A DNA stretch of 64,000 nt from Gammaproteobacteria bacterium (GTDB lineage: Bacteria > Pseudomonadota > Gammaproteobacteria > Pseudomonadales > Azotimanducaceae), in the NCBI GenBank assembly GCA_009846005.1, contig VXYL01000070.1, forward strand, positions 72,947 through 136,946, in the 5' to 3' direction. Position 1 is the first letter of the stretch; each line of letters begins with the position of its first letter. Made by a program: the position numbers and the translations under genes. Shown piece after piece: positions 19,898-29,069 of the stretch. Under the pieces are notes generated by a model, which saw only the letters and a list, made by a program, of their open reading frames with translations, was not told where the DNA came from and did not search any database.

Positions 19898-20848
19898 TCA
19901 ACGTTCGCCGTGCGCCTTGACGTTTAGGAAATCGACCACATCGGCGGTACCGATCCCGGCCGTGGCGCGCAGCCAACGTGAAGTTTGCGGCAAGCCGCCG
20001 AACGTGAACAAGTGAATCCCGGACAAGGGCGAGTCCGGCGACTCCACGCGATGTCGAGCCAACGCCTGCAGCATCGAGTCCGGCGTCCAATCGTTCAACA
20101 GCCGCAGGGCGCTCGGCCGCCGCGCCAACGCTCGCGCCGAGGCGCGGACCCCGCAACGCGTCGCGAAGGCAAGCACCGTCTTGAGTCGTGCGGGTCCCGC
20201 CATGCCCACACGGACAGGAAGCAGCTCGCTCGTTCGTCGGATGGCGTCGAGCCAGGGGACAACCTTTCGCGGGTCGAAGGAGAACTGCGACACCAACCAC
20301 ATCTCGGTACCGGTCGCGTCAGCGTATTCGAGCTTGCGGGACAACGAACGCGCCAAGGCAGCGGGATCGACCACCGGATGACCCTCGGGGTAGCCGGCAA
20401 TACCCACCCGCGTCAAGCCATGCTCGACAAGGGCGCCCGAGTCGAGAACGTCGAGCGTATCCCGGAATATGCCGGCCGGCCGCTTGCGGTCGCCAGCGAT
20501 GAGCATGAGTTCCGAGACCCGCGTTGCGACGAGCCCGTTCAACCGGCTAGCCAATTCTGCATGGTTCGCAATGGACCGGGCATCGAGATGCGGCACCGCG
20601 ACCATGCCATCGCCATGGAGTCGTTCGCAGGCACCCACCGTCTCCTGCCACGTGGATCCTGGAATCGACGGCACGTAGACGCGCGTGCCGAGCGGCAGGC
20701 GACCCGACAGGTCGGTAACGGTAGCGACCTGGCGCGGCGTAAGTTCGACGGATGCTTCGCGGGCCAGTTCGCGTTCAAGTTCGCGAGCGACACTCGCCTC
20801 GCCATCGATCGGCGTAGCGACACTCGTATGGATCGAGACCACGGTCAA
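19898..20848 (-). CDS. metF: Methylenetetrahydrofolate reductase family protein
   Basis: This 316-residue TIM-barrel flavoprotein of the MetF family interconverts 5-methyl-THF and 5,10-methylene-THF. Visible signatures are VATVTDLSGRL, VPHLDARSIAN, LMLIAGDRKRP, VGIAGYPEGHP and LVSQFSFDP, all at typical positions. It overlaps the upstream demethylase-like gene by 4 nt (ATGA at 20845-20848), so the two are probably co-translated. In that setting the likely direction is oxidation of 5-methyl-THF made by the partner, as proposed for the ligM-metF-ligH arrangement. It may not be the biosynthetic MetF of the cell. Confidence 0.88.
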   Translation of the reverse strand: MTVVSIHTSVATPIDGEASVARELERELAREASVELTPRQVATVTDLSGRLPLGTRVYVPSIPGSTWQETVGACERLHGDGMVAVPHLDARSIANHAELASRLNGLVATRVSELMLIAGDRKRPAGIFRDTLDVLDSGALVEHGLTRVGIAGYPEGHPVVDPAALARSLSRKLEYADATGTEMWLVSQFSFDPRKVVPWLDAIRRTSELLPVRVGMAGPARLKTVLAFATRCGVRASARALARRPSALRLLNDWTPDSMLQALARHRVESPDSPLSGIHLFTFGGLPQTSRWLRATAGIGTADVVDFLNVKAHGER

Positions 20849-22185
20849 TCGACGCTGTCGCGACCCTTGCTGCGCGCCACCTCGCGTGCGTTCGGATTCA
20901 CCGAAGGTCTGAACGGGACATCCACCACCTCGGCCGGCACGGGTTCACCCGCACGCTCGGCGTATTCGCCCGGCAGATGCACCCGCAGACCCGTGCCCAC
21001 CGCCCGCATCTCCCAAGGCACATAGGCCAAGGCGATGTTGGTCTCGAGTTCCGGTGAGAACCACGGCGAGGTGACGTAGCCGACGGGGTCGCCGCCCTCG
21101 CGAGCCGAGATCAGCCAGAAATCATTGGCGTAGTCGGTGACCGGGCGACCGCCGAACACGATGCCTACGAGTACGTTGCGGAATGGCGGCGCGCCGGCTT
21201 CCATGGCTTCGCGCGCGGCTTCGAGCGCTTGCCTACCGACGTAGTCCGCTTGCTTGCGGCGCGGAACCTGGTAGCCGAGGTTGCACTGGAACGGCAACGT
21301 CTCCTGGTCCAGATCCTGCCCCCAGGAGAGGATCCCGGCGGCGATCCGACGATGGTGCGCCGGTGCCGTCACCATGAGTTGGTGTCGCTCGCCCGCCTCG
21401 CGTACGCCGTACCAGAGATCCTCCGCGTAGAGGGTGGCGTCCTTCAGATAGATCTCGTAGCCCTTCTCGCCGGTGAACCCGGTTTGGGACACGATGACGT
21501 CCCGACCGTTCACTTGGCCTTCCATGAGACCGTAGTAGGGTATTTCCCGAACGCGCTCCCCAAACAAGTCCACCATCAACGCCTCGGACTTGGGACCCTG
21601 GATCTGCACGGGCGCCACGTCGATCTCGGCGATGGCGACGTCGTAGCGAAGACTCAAGTTGACGCCGCGCAACCACCATTCGATGTCGCTGTCGGCAAGC
21701 GAGAACCAGAACTCGTCCTCGGCAACACGCAACAGAACCGGGTCGTTCAACACCCCGCCCGCCTCGTTGCAGAGGATCACGTATTTCGCGTGCATTGGCT
21801 TGATGCGCTTGGCATTGCGCGTGATGACGTAATTGACGAAGGCCTCCGCGTCCGGCCCCTTCACCTGGATCTGGCGCTCGACCGCGACATTCCAGAGGGT
21901 GACATGGTTGACGAGTGCGTCGTACTCCACCATCGCGCCACCATCCTCCGGCCGGACGTATCCGCGTGGGTGGTAGACCCGGTTGTAGACCGTCGCGCGC
22001 CAACAACCCGCTTCCATCGACAGGTGCCAATAGGGGGATTTTCGCACTCTTGTCGATATGAGCAGGCCGACCGGCGTGGGGCCGGACTGGCGGAGATTGA
22101 TCGGCACGCGCCGATCGGACTGATCGACGCTCTCGCAATGACGCGCCTGGGCGTAGGACACTTGGATGGTCTTGGTTGGGTTCAT
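20845..22185 (-). CDS. DmdA/GcvT-like THF-dependent demethylase
   Basis: This 446-residue aminomethyltransferase-fold protein resembles the DMSP demethylase DmdA and its relatives more than glycine-cleavage GcvT: TVYNR, LWNVAVERQIQVKGPDA, GGVLNDPVLLRVAEDEFWFS, SDIEWW and VQIQGPKSEALM. Proteins of this group move a methyl group from a sulfonium, amine or ether to THF, giving 5-methyl-THF. Overlap with metF and position at the head of the betaine cluster suggest glycine betaine, DMSP or a related methyl donor. ATG at 22185 is chosen; the longer frame to 22278 adds sequence unlike the family. About 65 residues before TVYNR are also unusual, so a later start cannot be excluded. Confidence 0.75.
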   Translation of the reverse strand: MNPTKTIQVSYAQARHCESVDQSDRRVPINLRQSGPTPVGLLISTRVRKSPYWHLSMEAGCWRATVYNRVYHPRGYVRPEDGGAMVEYDALVNHVTLWNVAVERQIQVKGPDAEAFVNYVITRNAKRIKPMHAKYVILCNEAGGVLNDPVLLRVAEDEFWFSLADSDIEWWLRGVNLSLRYDVAIAEIDVAPVQIQGPKSEALMVDLFGERVREIPYYGLMEGQVNGRDVIVSQTGFTGEKGYEIYLKDATLYAEDLWYGVREAGERHQLMVTAPAHHRRIAAGILSWGQDLDQETLPFQCNLGYQVPRRKQADYVGRQALEAAREAMEAGAPPFRNVLVGIVFGGRPVTDYANDFWLISAREGGDPVGYVTSPWFSPELETNIALAYVPWEMRAVGTGLRVHLPGEYAERAGEPVPAEVVDVPFRPSVNPNAREVARSKGRDSVD

Positions 22186-22341
22186 CCCGTTCTCGCTCCC
22201 GTCACCGACGCTCGACGGATGTTCGAACGCGGCTATTGCCGACGCGCGCAGATTGCGCCTGAATGCGCGTTTCGACACACCGGGAAGGCGACATCGAATG
22301 GTCGCAATGCGACACTCGAAAACACGTGTTCGGTCGCGTCC

Positions 22342-23334
22342 CTACGACTCCCCGCGACGCTCGTCGCTCGGACGCTTGTCATATTTCTCGACGTAGGACT
22401 TTCCGAATCGTGCCGCCGTGGAAAAACCGCATCTCGCCGCCACGTCCGCCACCTTCATGCCGGTCTGGAGCAACAACAACCGTCCGCGATGCAACCTGAG
22501 GTCGAGGTAGTACCGGGACGGCGTGCAATGCAGGTAGTCGTGGAATAGCCGCTCCAGCTGTCGTCGCGAAACTCCCACGTACTTGGCGATCTCGGCAAGC
22601 GACAACGGTTCTTCGACATTGGCCTCCATGAGCGCCACCGCGTCCACTAGCGTGTCGTGGTTCCCCGCCCCGACCAAGTGGTGAAGCGGCGTGCGCTGAG
22701 CGTCGTCCTCGGTGCGGATTCGCTCGACGATGAACTGCTCGGAAATGTCGCGCGCCAACTGGCGACCGTGCGCCCCGGCCACGATGTGCAGCATCAGATC
22801 GATCGAGCTGATTCCACCCGAGCAGGTATAGCGGTCGCGGTCGACGACGAAAAGCCTAGAGGAAACCTGAACTTTAGGAAACTGCTCGCGCAGCCCCGGC
22901 AGGTTTTCCCAATGGATGGCACAGCGGTAGCCATCCAGCAAACCCGCCGCGGCCAGGAAATGGGACCCGGTGCAAAGCGCCCCGAGATGAACGCCCCGTT
23001 TCGATAGACCGCGCAAGGTCGCAAGCAGCGCCTTCGTTGCGCGTCGCTCGGGGTGGTAGCCGCCACACACGAAAACGATATGCACCTGTCCAAGGCAACT
23101 CACATCGCCGTCCGGAATCAGACGCAACCCCGCGCTTGAGACAACGGGCGCACCGTCAAGCGTCACGCAGGACCACCGATAGAGGTCGCGTTCGCTTGAC
23201 CGGTTGGCCATTCGGAGCACCGCGATGGCGCTACTCAACGTAACCATCGTGTAGTCCGGCACCATCAGGAATCCGAAGTGGGCCGGTGGATTGTCGACGG
23301 AAGACGGCGCGATCTCGGGCATTGCCGGGAACAT
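22342..23334 (-). CDS. GlxA/GbdR-like AraC-family transcriptional regulator
   Basis: This 330-residue regulator has an N-terminal DJ-1/PfpI-like (GATase1) ligand domain, starting near HFGFLMVPDYTMVTLSSAI and with LGALCTGSHFLAAAGLLDG, and a C-terminal AraC-type double helix-turn-helix (LSLAEIAKYVGVSRRQLERL and VADVAARCGFSTAARFGKSY). This is the layout of GbdR, the activator of glycine betaine and dimethylglycine catabolism in Pseudomonas. It lies directly upstream of the demethylase/metF/fhs/DMGDH genes on the same strand, so control of that cluster is likely. ATG at 23334 is chosen (23322 is also possible). It diverges from the TonB receptor gene. Confidence 0.88.
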   Translation of the reverse strand: MFPAMPEIAPSSVDNPPAHFGFLMVPDYTMVTLSSAIAVLRMANRSSERDLYRWSCVTLDGAPVVSSAGLRLIPDGDVSCLGQVHIVFVCGGYHPERRATKALLATLRGLSKRGVHLGALCTGSHFLAAAGLLDGYRCAIHWENLPGLREQFPKVQVSSRLFVVDRDRYTCSGGISSIDLMLHIVAGAHGRQLARDISEQFIVERIRTEDDAQRTPLHHLVGAGNHDTLVDAVALMEANVEEPLSLAEIAKYVGVSRRQLERLFHDYLHCTPSRYYLDLRLHRGRLLLLQTGMKVADVAARCGFSTAARFGKSYVEKYDKRPSDERRGES

Positions 23335-23456
23335 AGTTGACCCGTCCGTCAGTGTCACACTTCCGGTATGCGCCAACAACCGAAACGCCGTCGCCCGCGA
23401 CGTAGTCGGACCCATTCGTGCGCGCCCCGGCGTTGCATTGGTGTTTCGGGAGTGTT

Positions 23457-23473
23457 ACAAGCGACCTGCTTGT
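23457..23473. promoter_or_regulatory. Inverted repeat in the regulator/TonB-receptor divergent region
   Basis: ACAAGC-N5-GCTTGT lies about midway in the 286-bp region between the GbdR-like regulator (start 23334) and the TonB receptor (start 23621). It is a candidate operator for either gene. Only its position and symmetry support this; no known consensus was matched. Confidence 0.3.
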
Positions 23474-23620
23474 CAATCTACGCGGCGCAATGCACAACAC
23501 ACGACGCGTGCGGACAACGCCAGGGGACAGACGTATGCAGTTCGACGGACACGCGGGTAGGCGTGGCTCCATCCTCGTCCAACAACAACCACAGAACGAA
23601 CTAGCATGGGAGGCATCGCG

Positions 23621-26488
23621 ATGGGCAGGCGACGCATGATCGACGCGAATCACACACGCAACGCACCGGCTTCCGGGCCAGGCACGTGGCAGAAAAAACC
23701 GCTGGCAGCCGCCATCTCTGCTGCCCTCGCCTCGACCGGGGGCGCGAGTGCGGCGGAAATCGAGACCATCGTGGTCACGGCGACCAAGCGCGAGGAGAGC
23801 GCCCAGGACATCACGATATCCGTGCAAGCCGTCACCGGCGATGCGGTTCGGGAACTGGGCATCGAGACGTTCGACGAGTACGCCAAATACCTTCCAAACG
23901 TCGTCAGCGGCGGCAATGGGCCGGGCAAACGCGAACTCTATATCCGAGGCAGTGCCACGGAGCAATCGGGCGTCACCATCACGGCGGCGCAGGGCTCGGC
24001 ACCGGGCGTCGCGCTCTACGTCGACGAGCAGCCGGTTTCCTTCGGCGGGCGCAACCTAGACGTCTTCGCGGCGGACCTGGAACGGATCGAGGTGCTGGCA
24101 GGACCGCAGGGTACCCTGTTCGGTGCCAGTTCGCAGTCGGGCAACCTGCGTCTCATTACCCGCAAGCCCGAGCACGGCAAGTTCGATGCCGGGTTCAACA
24201 CGAGGTTCGCCGCCACGGCGGACGGTGCGAACAGTGCCGGCGCGGACGGTTTCCTGAACCTGCCGGTATCGGACGCCTTGGCATTGCGGGTCGTCGTCTA
24301 CAGCGACAGCCAAGGCGGCTGGGTCGACAACATTCCCGCCACATTCACGCCGAGCGGCGAGGTCGTAGACCGCAACAACGTCGCGGGTTACGGGCCACCC
24401 TTGACCGGTGCCGACCGCATCGAGAGCGCCCGCAACGACGCCATCGTTCAGGACGACTGGAACGAGGCCGAGTACCGGGGCGGACGCTTCAGCCTCGCCT
24501 ACAACATCAACGACAACTGGGACGCGCTCGTTCAGCACAGCCACCAGACGCTGGAGGGCGAAGGTTCGTTCGTCGTCGACACGAGCTTGGGCCAGGACCA
24601 TGCCTCGGCCCGGTTCTCTCCAGAATACAACCGGGACAGCTTCGGGCTGACCACTTGGACGTTGACCGGGCGGATCGCCGGCCTTGACGCGATCTATACC
24701 GGCGGCACCCTGAATCGGGACGTCGACGGAATCATCGACTACACGCACTACAACAACGGCGGCGGCTACATCACGTACTACCTGTGCAGCGGCAACGTCT
24801 ACGACGCCTCGGACGTGAACAACTGCTACGACCCGACCAAGCAGTACACCGAAGACACGGCGAACTCGCGCACGACCCACGAGTTCCGTGTTGTGACGGA
24901 TGCCGCCAAGCGCATCCGCCTGCTCGGCGGGGTCTACACCAACTCGTTCGAGACCAACCACCTCGGCGAGTTCCAGTACGCATCCGCCAACCCGGCCTTC
25001 GGCGAACACGTCTCGAGCTACTACAACGACAACTCGGGCGACGGTTTCCTGCTTGGCAACATCACCATTCCCACCGAGGGCACGAACGCCGGACCGGAGC
25101 CGCGCTCGCCGTTCACGGTGTTCTTCAACGACTACACCCGAACGGAGGAAGAGACGGCGTTCTTCGGCGAGGTCGCCGTCGACCTGACCGATCAGTTCAC
25201 GCTGTCTTTCAGCGCCCGCTACTACGATCTCACCACGCAGCTGCAGGGCGCGTCGAACTTTGCATTCGGTTGCCGGTACGGCATCGAGCCGCAGGGATTC
25301 GGCAACTCCGAACGAACCGCCGACGGGCGCTGCAACAGTCACGCGTTCAGCAACGACGTCACCGCCCGGCTGCAAACGTTGGCCGACTACGTTGCGACCG
25401 GCGACGACAACGTGATCCTAGGCGCCCGGAGTCCGAACGGGGCGCGGGACATGTTCCGGGGCGGCGGCAGCAACGCGGCGACTCTGGCCGCTATCAAAAA
25501 CGGCCATTTGAGTCTCTCCGGCCTGCAATCCGACGCCTCGATCAACGAAACCGACACCATCGTCAAGGCGTCCCTCGGCTGGACGCCCAACGACAGCCTG
25601 CTGTTGTTCGCGACCTACGCGGAGGGCTACCGACCGGCCGCCCAGAACCGCAACGCCGGCCAGCTGGCCACCAACCAGTCCGGGGTGTACGAAAACTACG
25701 TCGTCCCCGCCACTGCGCTCACCGACGAGATATCGAGCGTAGAGGTCGGAATGAAGGGGGATTTCGTGGGGTTCTACGTGAACGCCACGTACTTCCAGAC
25801 CGTGATCGACGAGTTGCAGGTGTCCCGCTTCGACCCGTCGAACGTCGCCTTTCTGTATTTCCTCGAGAACATCGGCGACGCCGAGAGCAGCGGCCTCGAC
25901 CTAGAGGTGCAGTGGGCACCGTCCGCCAATTTCCTCATTGCCGGTTCGGCGAGCTTCCTCACGACCGAACTAACCCGGTTGAACCAGCAGTTGGACGGGA
26001 TTGCAGTCCCCGTCGGAAGCGAACTTCCGTTGTCCCCCGACTTCGCCGGCAACCTCCGGTTTCGCTACGACTTCACCCTCTCGGGAATGCAGGCCAACGC
26101 CTACGTGCGCGGCAGCGTCACGTACCAGGGCGAGACCGTGTCGGGCATCGTCGGCAGCGCCGAGTTCATGGACGACACGCTGTTCCGCCAATCCGGATTC
26201 CGCTCCGGCCTCGACATACAGGACGAGGGGGGCACGTTCGGCACGGTGGCCATACCGTCCGGCGGCAGCATGCGCCTGCCGAGTAACTCGCGTTTCGTGA
26301 ACCCGGCCGCGACAACCCTGAACGTCGCCTTCGGTATCGAGAGAGCAGGCTGGTCGGCGGAGTTCTACATCGACAATCTCAACGACGAGGCGGCGCAGGT
26401 GATGCAGATCGCCGGCCACTACACGCCAGTGGTGTCCGAGCAGCGACCGCGCACGATGGGCTTGAAGTTCGCATTCGAACTCGAATGA
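23621..26488 (+). CDS. TonB-dependent outer-membrane receptor
   Basis: This 955-residue receptor would import a scarce or large substrate across the outer membrane with TonB/ExbBD energy. A signal peptide (KKPLAAAISAALASTGGASA) precedes IETIVVTATKREES, a typical TonB-box region, then the plug domain (VQAVTGDAVRELGI, YIRGSATEQSG, VLAGPQGTLFGASSQSG, LRLITRKP) and a long beta-barrel ending in a terminal aromatic-rich strand (MGLKFAFELE). Of two close in-frame ATGs, 23621 has GGGAGG at 23608-23613, 7 nt upstream, and is preferred to 23606. Divergence from a GbdR-like regulator hints at a nitrogenous or methylated substrate. A terminator follows at 26512. Confidence 0.92.
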   Translation: MGRRRMIDANHTRNAPASGPGTWQKKPLAAAISAALASTGGASAAEIETIVVTATKREESAQDITISVQAVTGDAVRELGIETFDEYAKYLPNVVSGGNGPGKRELYIRGSATEQSGVTITAAQGSAPGVALYVDEQPVSFGGRNLDVFAADLERIEVLAGPQGTLFGASSQSGNLRLITRKPEHGKFDAGFNTRFAATADGANSAGADGFLNLPVSDALALRVVVYSDSQGGWVDNIPATFTPSGEVVDRNNVAGYGPPLTGADRIESARNDAIVQDDWNEAEYRGGRFSLAYNINDNWDALVQHSHQTLEGEGSFVVDTSLGQDHASARFSPEYNRDSFGLTTWTLTGRIAGLDAIYTGGTLNRDVDGIIDYTHYNNGGGYITYYLCSGNVYDASDVNNCYDPTKQYTEDTANSRTTHEFRVVTDAAKRIRLLGGVYTNSFETNHLGEFQYASANPAFGEHVSSYYNDNSGDGFLLGNITIPTEGTNAGPEPRSPFTVFFNDYTRTEEETAFFGEVAVDLTDQFTLSFSARYYDLTTQLQGASNFAFGCRYGIEPQGFGNSERTADGRCNSHAFSNDVTARLQTLADYVATGDDNVILGARSPNGARDMFRGGGSNAATLAAIKNGHLSLSGLQSDASINETDTIVKASLGWTPNDSLLLFATYAEGYRPAAQNRNAGQLATNQSGVYENYVVPATALTDEISSVEVGMKGDFVGFYVNATYFQTVIDELQVSRFDPSNVAFLYFLENIGDAESSGLDLEVQWAPSANFLIAGSASFLTTELTRLNQQLDGIAVPVGSELPLSPDFAGNLRFRYDFTLSGMQANAYVRGSVTYQGETVSGIVGSAEFMDDTLFRQSGFRSGLDIQDEGGTFGTVAIPSGGSMRLPSNSRFVNPAATTLNVAFGIERAGWSAEFYIDNLNDEAAQVMQIAGHYTPVVSEQRPRTMGLKFAFELE

Positions 26489-26511
26489 CCCACCGTGAGA
26501 AATAGGGATTG

Positions 26512-26540
26512 GGGCGAACTCCGGTTCGCCCTTTTTCTTT
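26512..26540 (+). terminator. Rho-independent terminator after the TonB receptor gene
   Basis: An 8-bp perfect stem GGGCGAAC/GTTCGCCC with loop TCCG is followed by TTTTTCTTT. It lies 24 nt after the receptor stop codon. Confidence 0.9.
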
Positions 26541-26580
26541 CCGGTGTAGGCTTTGGGCATCGCCATCACGACTTACCCCC

Positions 26581-28575
26581 GTGTTCGACAGCGAAGACCG
26601 CGTTCGCCAAGCGCAACAGCTGCTGAGCCAAGGCGCACCCGCCCGGGCGGCGCAGTTGATGGGCGACGTGCTGACCGACGAACCGGACAACGTCGAAGCC
26701 GCCTACGCGCTGGCCGTCGCCCAGCGACATCAACACGCCTGGACCGACGCACTCGACACGCTTGCGGGGGTTCTACGTCGAAAACCCAACTTCGGGCGAG
26801 CCCACCAGGAGGTCGGCTACAACCACCTCGCCATGCAGAACTTCCCTCGCGCCGGCGCGGCGTTCGAGCGGGCGGTAAACAACGACCCGTCGCTCGTCAA
26901 CAGCTGGAAGTGCCTGGCCAAGCTGTACCAGGACAGCGGCAACACAAAGCGGCTCGCCGCCGTCTCCGATCAGCTCATCTTCCTCGAGTCGCTGCCCGTC
27001 GAATTGCTGACCGTCATCAGCTACCTGTCCGACGACCGCCTAGGCGACGCCGAACGAGCGTGCAAGCACTTCCTGCGTGCAAACAAGACTCACGCCGAGG
27101 GCATGCGGCTGCTCGCCGAGATCGCAACCCGCAACAAAACCTACGATGAGGCCGAGTTCCTGCTCGAGAGCTGCGTCGAATTCCATCCGGCGCACCGGAA
27201 CGCACGCATCCAGTACGTCAACATCCTCATGCGGGTGCAGAAGTTCGCCAAGGCGTACGATGAAGCCCAACGACTCCTCGACGACTATCCCGAGGATACC
27301 GAGCACATCCGCGCGCTCCACGCCTCCGCCTGCGCCGGCATCGGGAAAACCGGCCAGGCCGTCGAGAGCTACGAACTATTGATGCGCGAGCATCCCGACA
27401 ACCACATCTTTCCGGTGTCGCTGGCCCACGTGCTGAAGGCCGACGGCGAATTCGACAAGGCGGTTGAGCACTATCGCAGGTCGTACCGGATCAAACCCGA
27501 TCATGGAGACGCGTACTGGAGCCTCGCGAACACCAAGTCCTACGAGTTCACGGGCGACGAACTGTCCCGCATGGAGTCATTGGCGGCGGATCCGGACACC
27601 GACGAGTCCGATCGAATCCAGGTCTGCTTCGCCCTGGGCGACGCGTACGAACGTCGCGGCGAGCACGAACCATCGTTCCGCTACTACCGCCAGGGCAACG
27701 CCCTCAAGCAACCGCACACCTACCACAGTGCGAAGCATCTACAGGTGCGGATCGACAGCCAGATCGAGGTCTGTACCAGGGAGCTCTTCGAATCCAAGCC
27801 GGGTGTCGGCTGCCCCGCCCCCGACCCGATCTTCGTCGTTGGCCTGCCTCGTGCCGGTTCGACCCTCGTGGAGCAGATCCTGTCATCCCACTCCCAGGTG
27901 GACGGCACTATGGAGCTGCACAACATCCTGAACCTCGCCAAGCGTCTTCGCGGTCGGGACGAACCGGGCGGAAAACCCCGGTATCCGGCGATCCTCGCCG
28001 AGTTGGAGAACGGCTTCTTCCAGCGCTTCGGGGAGCAGTTCATCGACGACACCCGGGCATACCGGGGCAACTCGGCATTCTTCATCGACAAGATGCCGAA
28101 CAATTTCTTCCACGTCGGCCTCATCCGCCTGATCCTCCCGAACGCCAAGGTCATCGACGCCCGCCGGCATCCCATGGCATGCTGCTTCAGCGGCTACAAG
28201 CAGTTGTTCGGCGAAGGCCAGGAGTTCTCCTACGGCCTGACCGAGATCGGCAACTACTATCGGCAGTACGTCAAGCTCATGGATCATTGGAACCAGGTAC
28301 TGCCAGGCTTCGTGCTGCGGGTCCAACATGAGGACGTGGTCGACGATCTCGAAGGCCAGGTTCATAGGATGCTCGAGTTCTGCGGCCTGCCGTTCGAACA
28401 GGCGTGTATCGACTACCATCAAACCGAGCGCAGCATCCGCACGCCAAGTTCCGAACAGGTGCGCCAACCGATCTTCCGGACAAGCCTTGAGCAGTGGCGG
28501 AACTACGAGCCTTGGCTAGGCCCGTTGAAGGACGCCCTCGGTCCCGAAATCAGAGAACGCTACGGCATCGCGTAG
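26581..28575 (+). CDS. TPR-repeat protein with C-terminal sulfotransferase domain
   Basis: This 664-residue two-domain protein has tetratricopeptide repeats over roughly residues 1-400 (for example NVEAAYALAVAQRHQ and AGAAFERAVNNDPSLVNSW) followed by a PAPS-dependent sulfotransferase domain. The 5'-phosphosulfate loop is in FVVGLPRAGSTLVEQILSSH, and a 3'-phosphate-binding-like region is seen around DARRHPMACCFSGYK. Such fusions are thought to sulfate proteins or glycans. The GTG at 26581 is the likely start, since upstream residues in the same frame are encoded by the terminator of the previous gene. No sulfate-activation genes are nearby. Confidence 0.88.
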   Translation: MFDSEDRVRQAQQLLSQGAPARAAQLMGDVLTDEPDNVEAAYALAVAQRHQHAWTDALDTLAGVLRRKPNFGRAHQEVGYNHLAMQNFPRAGAAFERAVNNDPSLVNSWKCLAKLYQDSGNTKRLAAVSDQLIFLESLPVELLTVISYLSDDRLGDAERACKHFLRANKTHAEGMRLLAEIATRNKTYDEAEFLLESCVEFHPAHRNARIQYVNILMRVQKFAKAYDEAQRLLDDYPEDTEHIRALHASACAGIGKTGQAVESYELLMREHPDNHIFPVSLAHVLKADGEFDKAVEHYRRSYRIKPDHGDAYWSLANTKSYEFTGDELSRMESLAADPDTDESDRIQVCFALGDAYERRGEHEPSFRYYRQGNALKQPHTYHSAKHLQVRIDSQIEVCTRELFESKPGVGCPAPDPIFVVGLPRAGSTLVEQILSSHSQVDGTMELHNILNLAKRLRGRDEPGGKPRYPAILAELENGFFQRFGEQFIDDTRAYRGNSAFFIDKMPNNFFHVGLIRLILPNAKVIDARRHPMACCFSGYKQLFGEGQEFSYGLTEIGNYYRQYVKLMDHWNQVLPGFVLRVQHEDVVDDLEGQVHRMLEFCGLPFEQACIDYHQTERSIRTPSSEQVRQPIFRTSLEQWRNYEPWLGPLKDALGPEIRERYGIA

Positions 28576-28646
28576 GCGCTATCGCGCCCCTAGGGCGCGC
28601 CGTTGCCCGCACTCCGGGTGCACAACGCCTTCGGTCAATTGGGAAC

Positions 28647-28673
28647 GGGACGCCACGAGGGCGTCCCCTACGA
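28647..28673 (-). repeat. GTAG-hairpin (REP-like) element, covariant stem
   Basis: On the minus strand it reads TCGTAG, stem GGGACGCC, loop CTCGT, GGCGTCCC. Two stem positions differ from the reference form and both partners changed, so pairing is kept. It lies between the convergent sulfotransferase and cytochrome c genes. Confidence 0.7.
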
Positions 28674-28699
28674 GCGTGGGCGATAGGGCATCCGGAAGG

Positions 28700-29041
28700 T
28701 CAAGGGCAAGGCGACAGCGACGCGTAGTACGCCGCCAAGTCCGCTACGTCCTGGTCCGTTAAGTTCGCGACGAACGGCTGCATCGTGGCCTCGACGCGCA
28801 CGCCGTCCCGGAACTCCTTGATCTGCTTGGCGAGATACGCCTCCTGCTGACCGGCCAGGCTCGGCCACAGCGGGTTGACACTGATGCCCTTGGGGCCGTG
28901 GCATGCGGCGCAGACCGCAGCCTTGGTCGCGCCGTCAGCCTTGTTCCCGACCGGCTCCGCGCCGATGGCAACAGCCGCGACAACAACGAGCAGAACGCCG
29001 ATTGCTCCGGATGCCGAAAGCACGGACAGGCGAGTTCTCAT
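28700..29041 (-). CDS. Periplasmic class I cytochrome c
   Basis: This 113-residue protein has an N-terminal signal peptide or anchor (about residues 7-28), a single heme-binding motif CAACH at 44-48 and a likely axial Met in VEATMQPF. The C-terminal helix DLAAYYASL is typical of small class I cytochromes. ATG at 29041 begins the signal sequence; the frame further upstream lacks one. It lies 28 bp downstream of norB on the same strand, so it is probably part of the NO reductase transcript and may donate electrons to NorC. Confidence 0.9.
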   Translation of the reverse strand: MRTRLSVLSASGAIGVLLVVVAAVAIGAEPVGNKADGATKAAVCAACHGPKGISVNPLWPSLAGQQEAYLAKQIKEFRDGVRVEATMQPFVANLTDQDVADLAAYYASLSPCP

Positions 29042-29069
29042 GGCGGCCTCCTCCAATGACGGCGCGATG

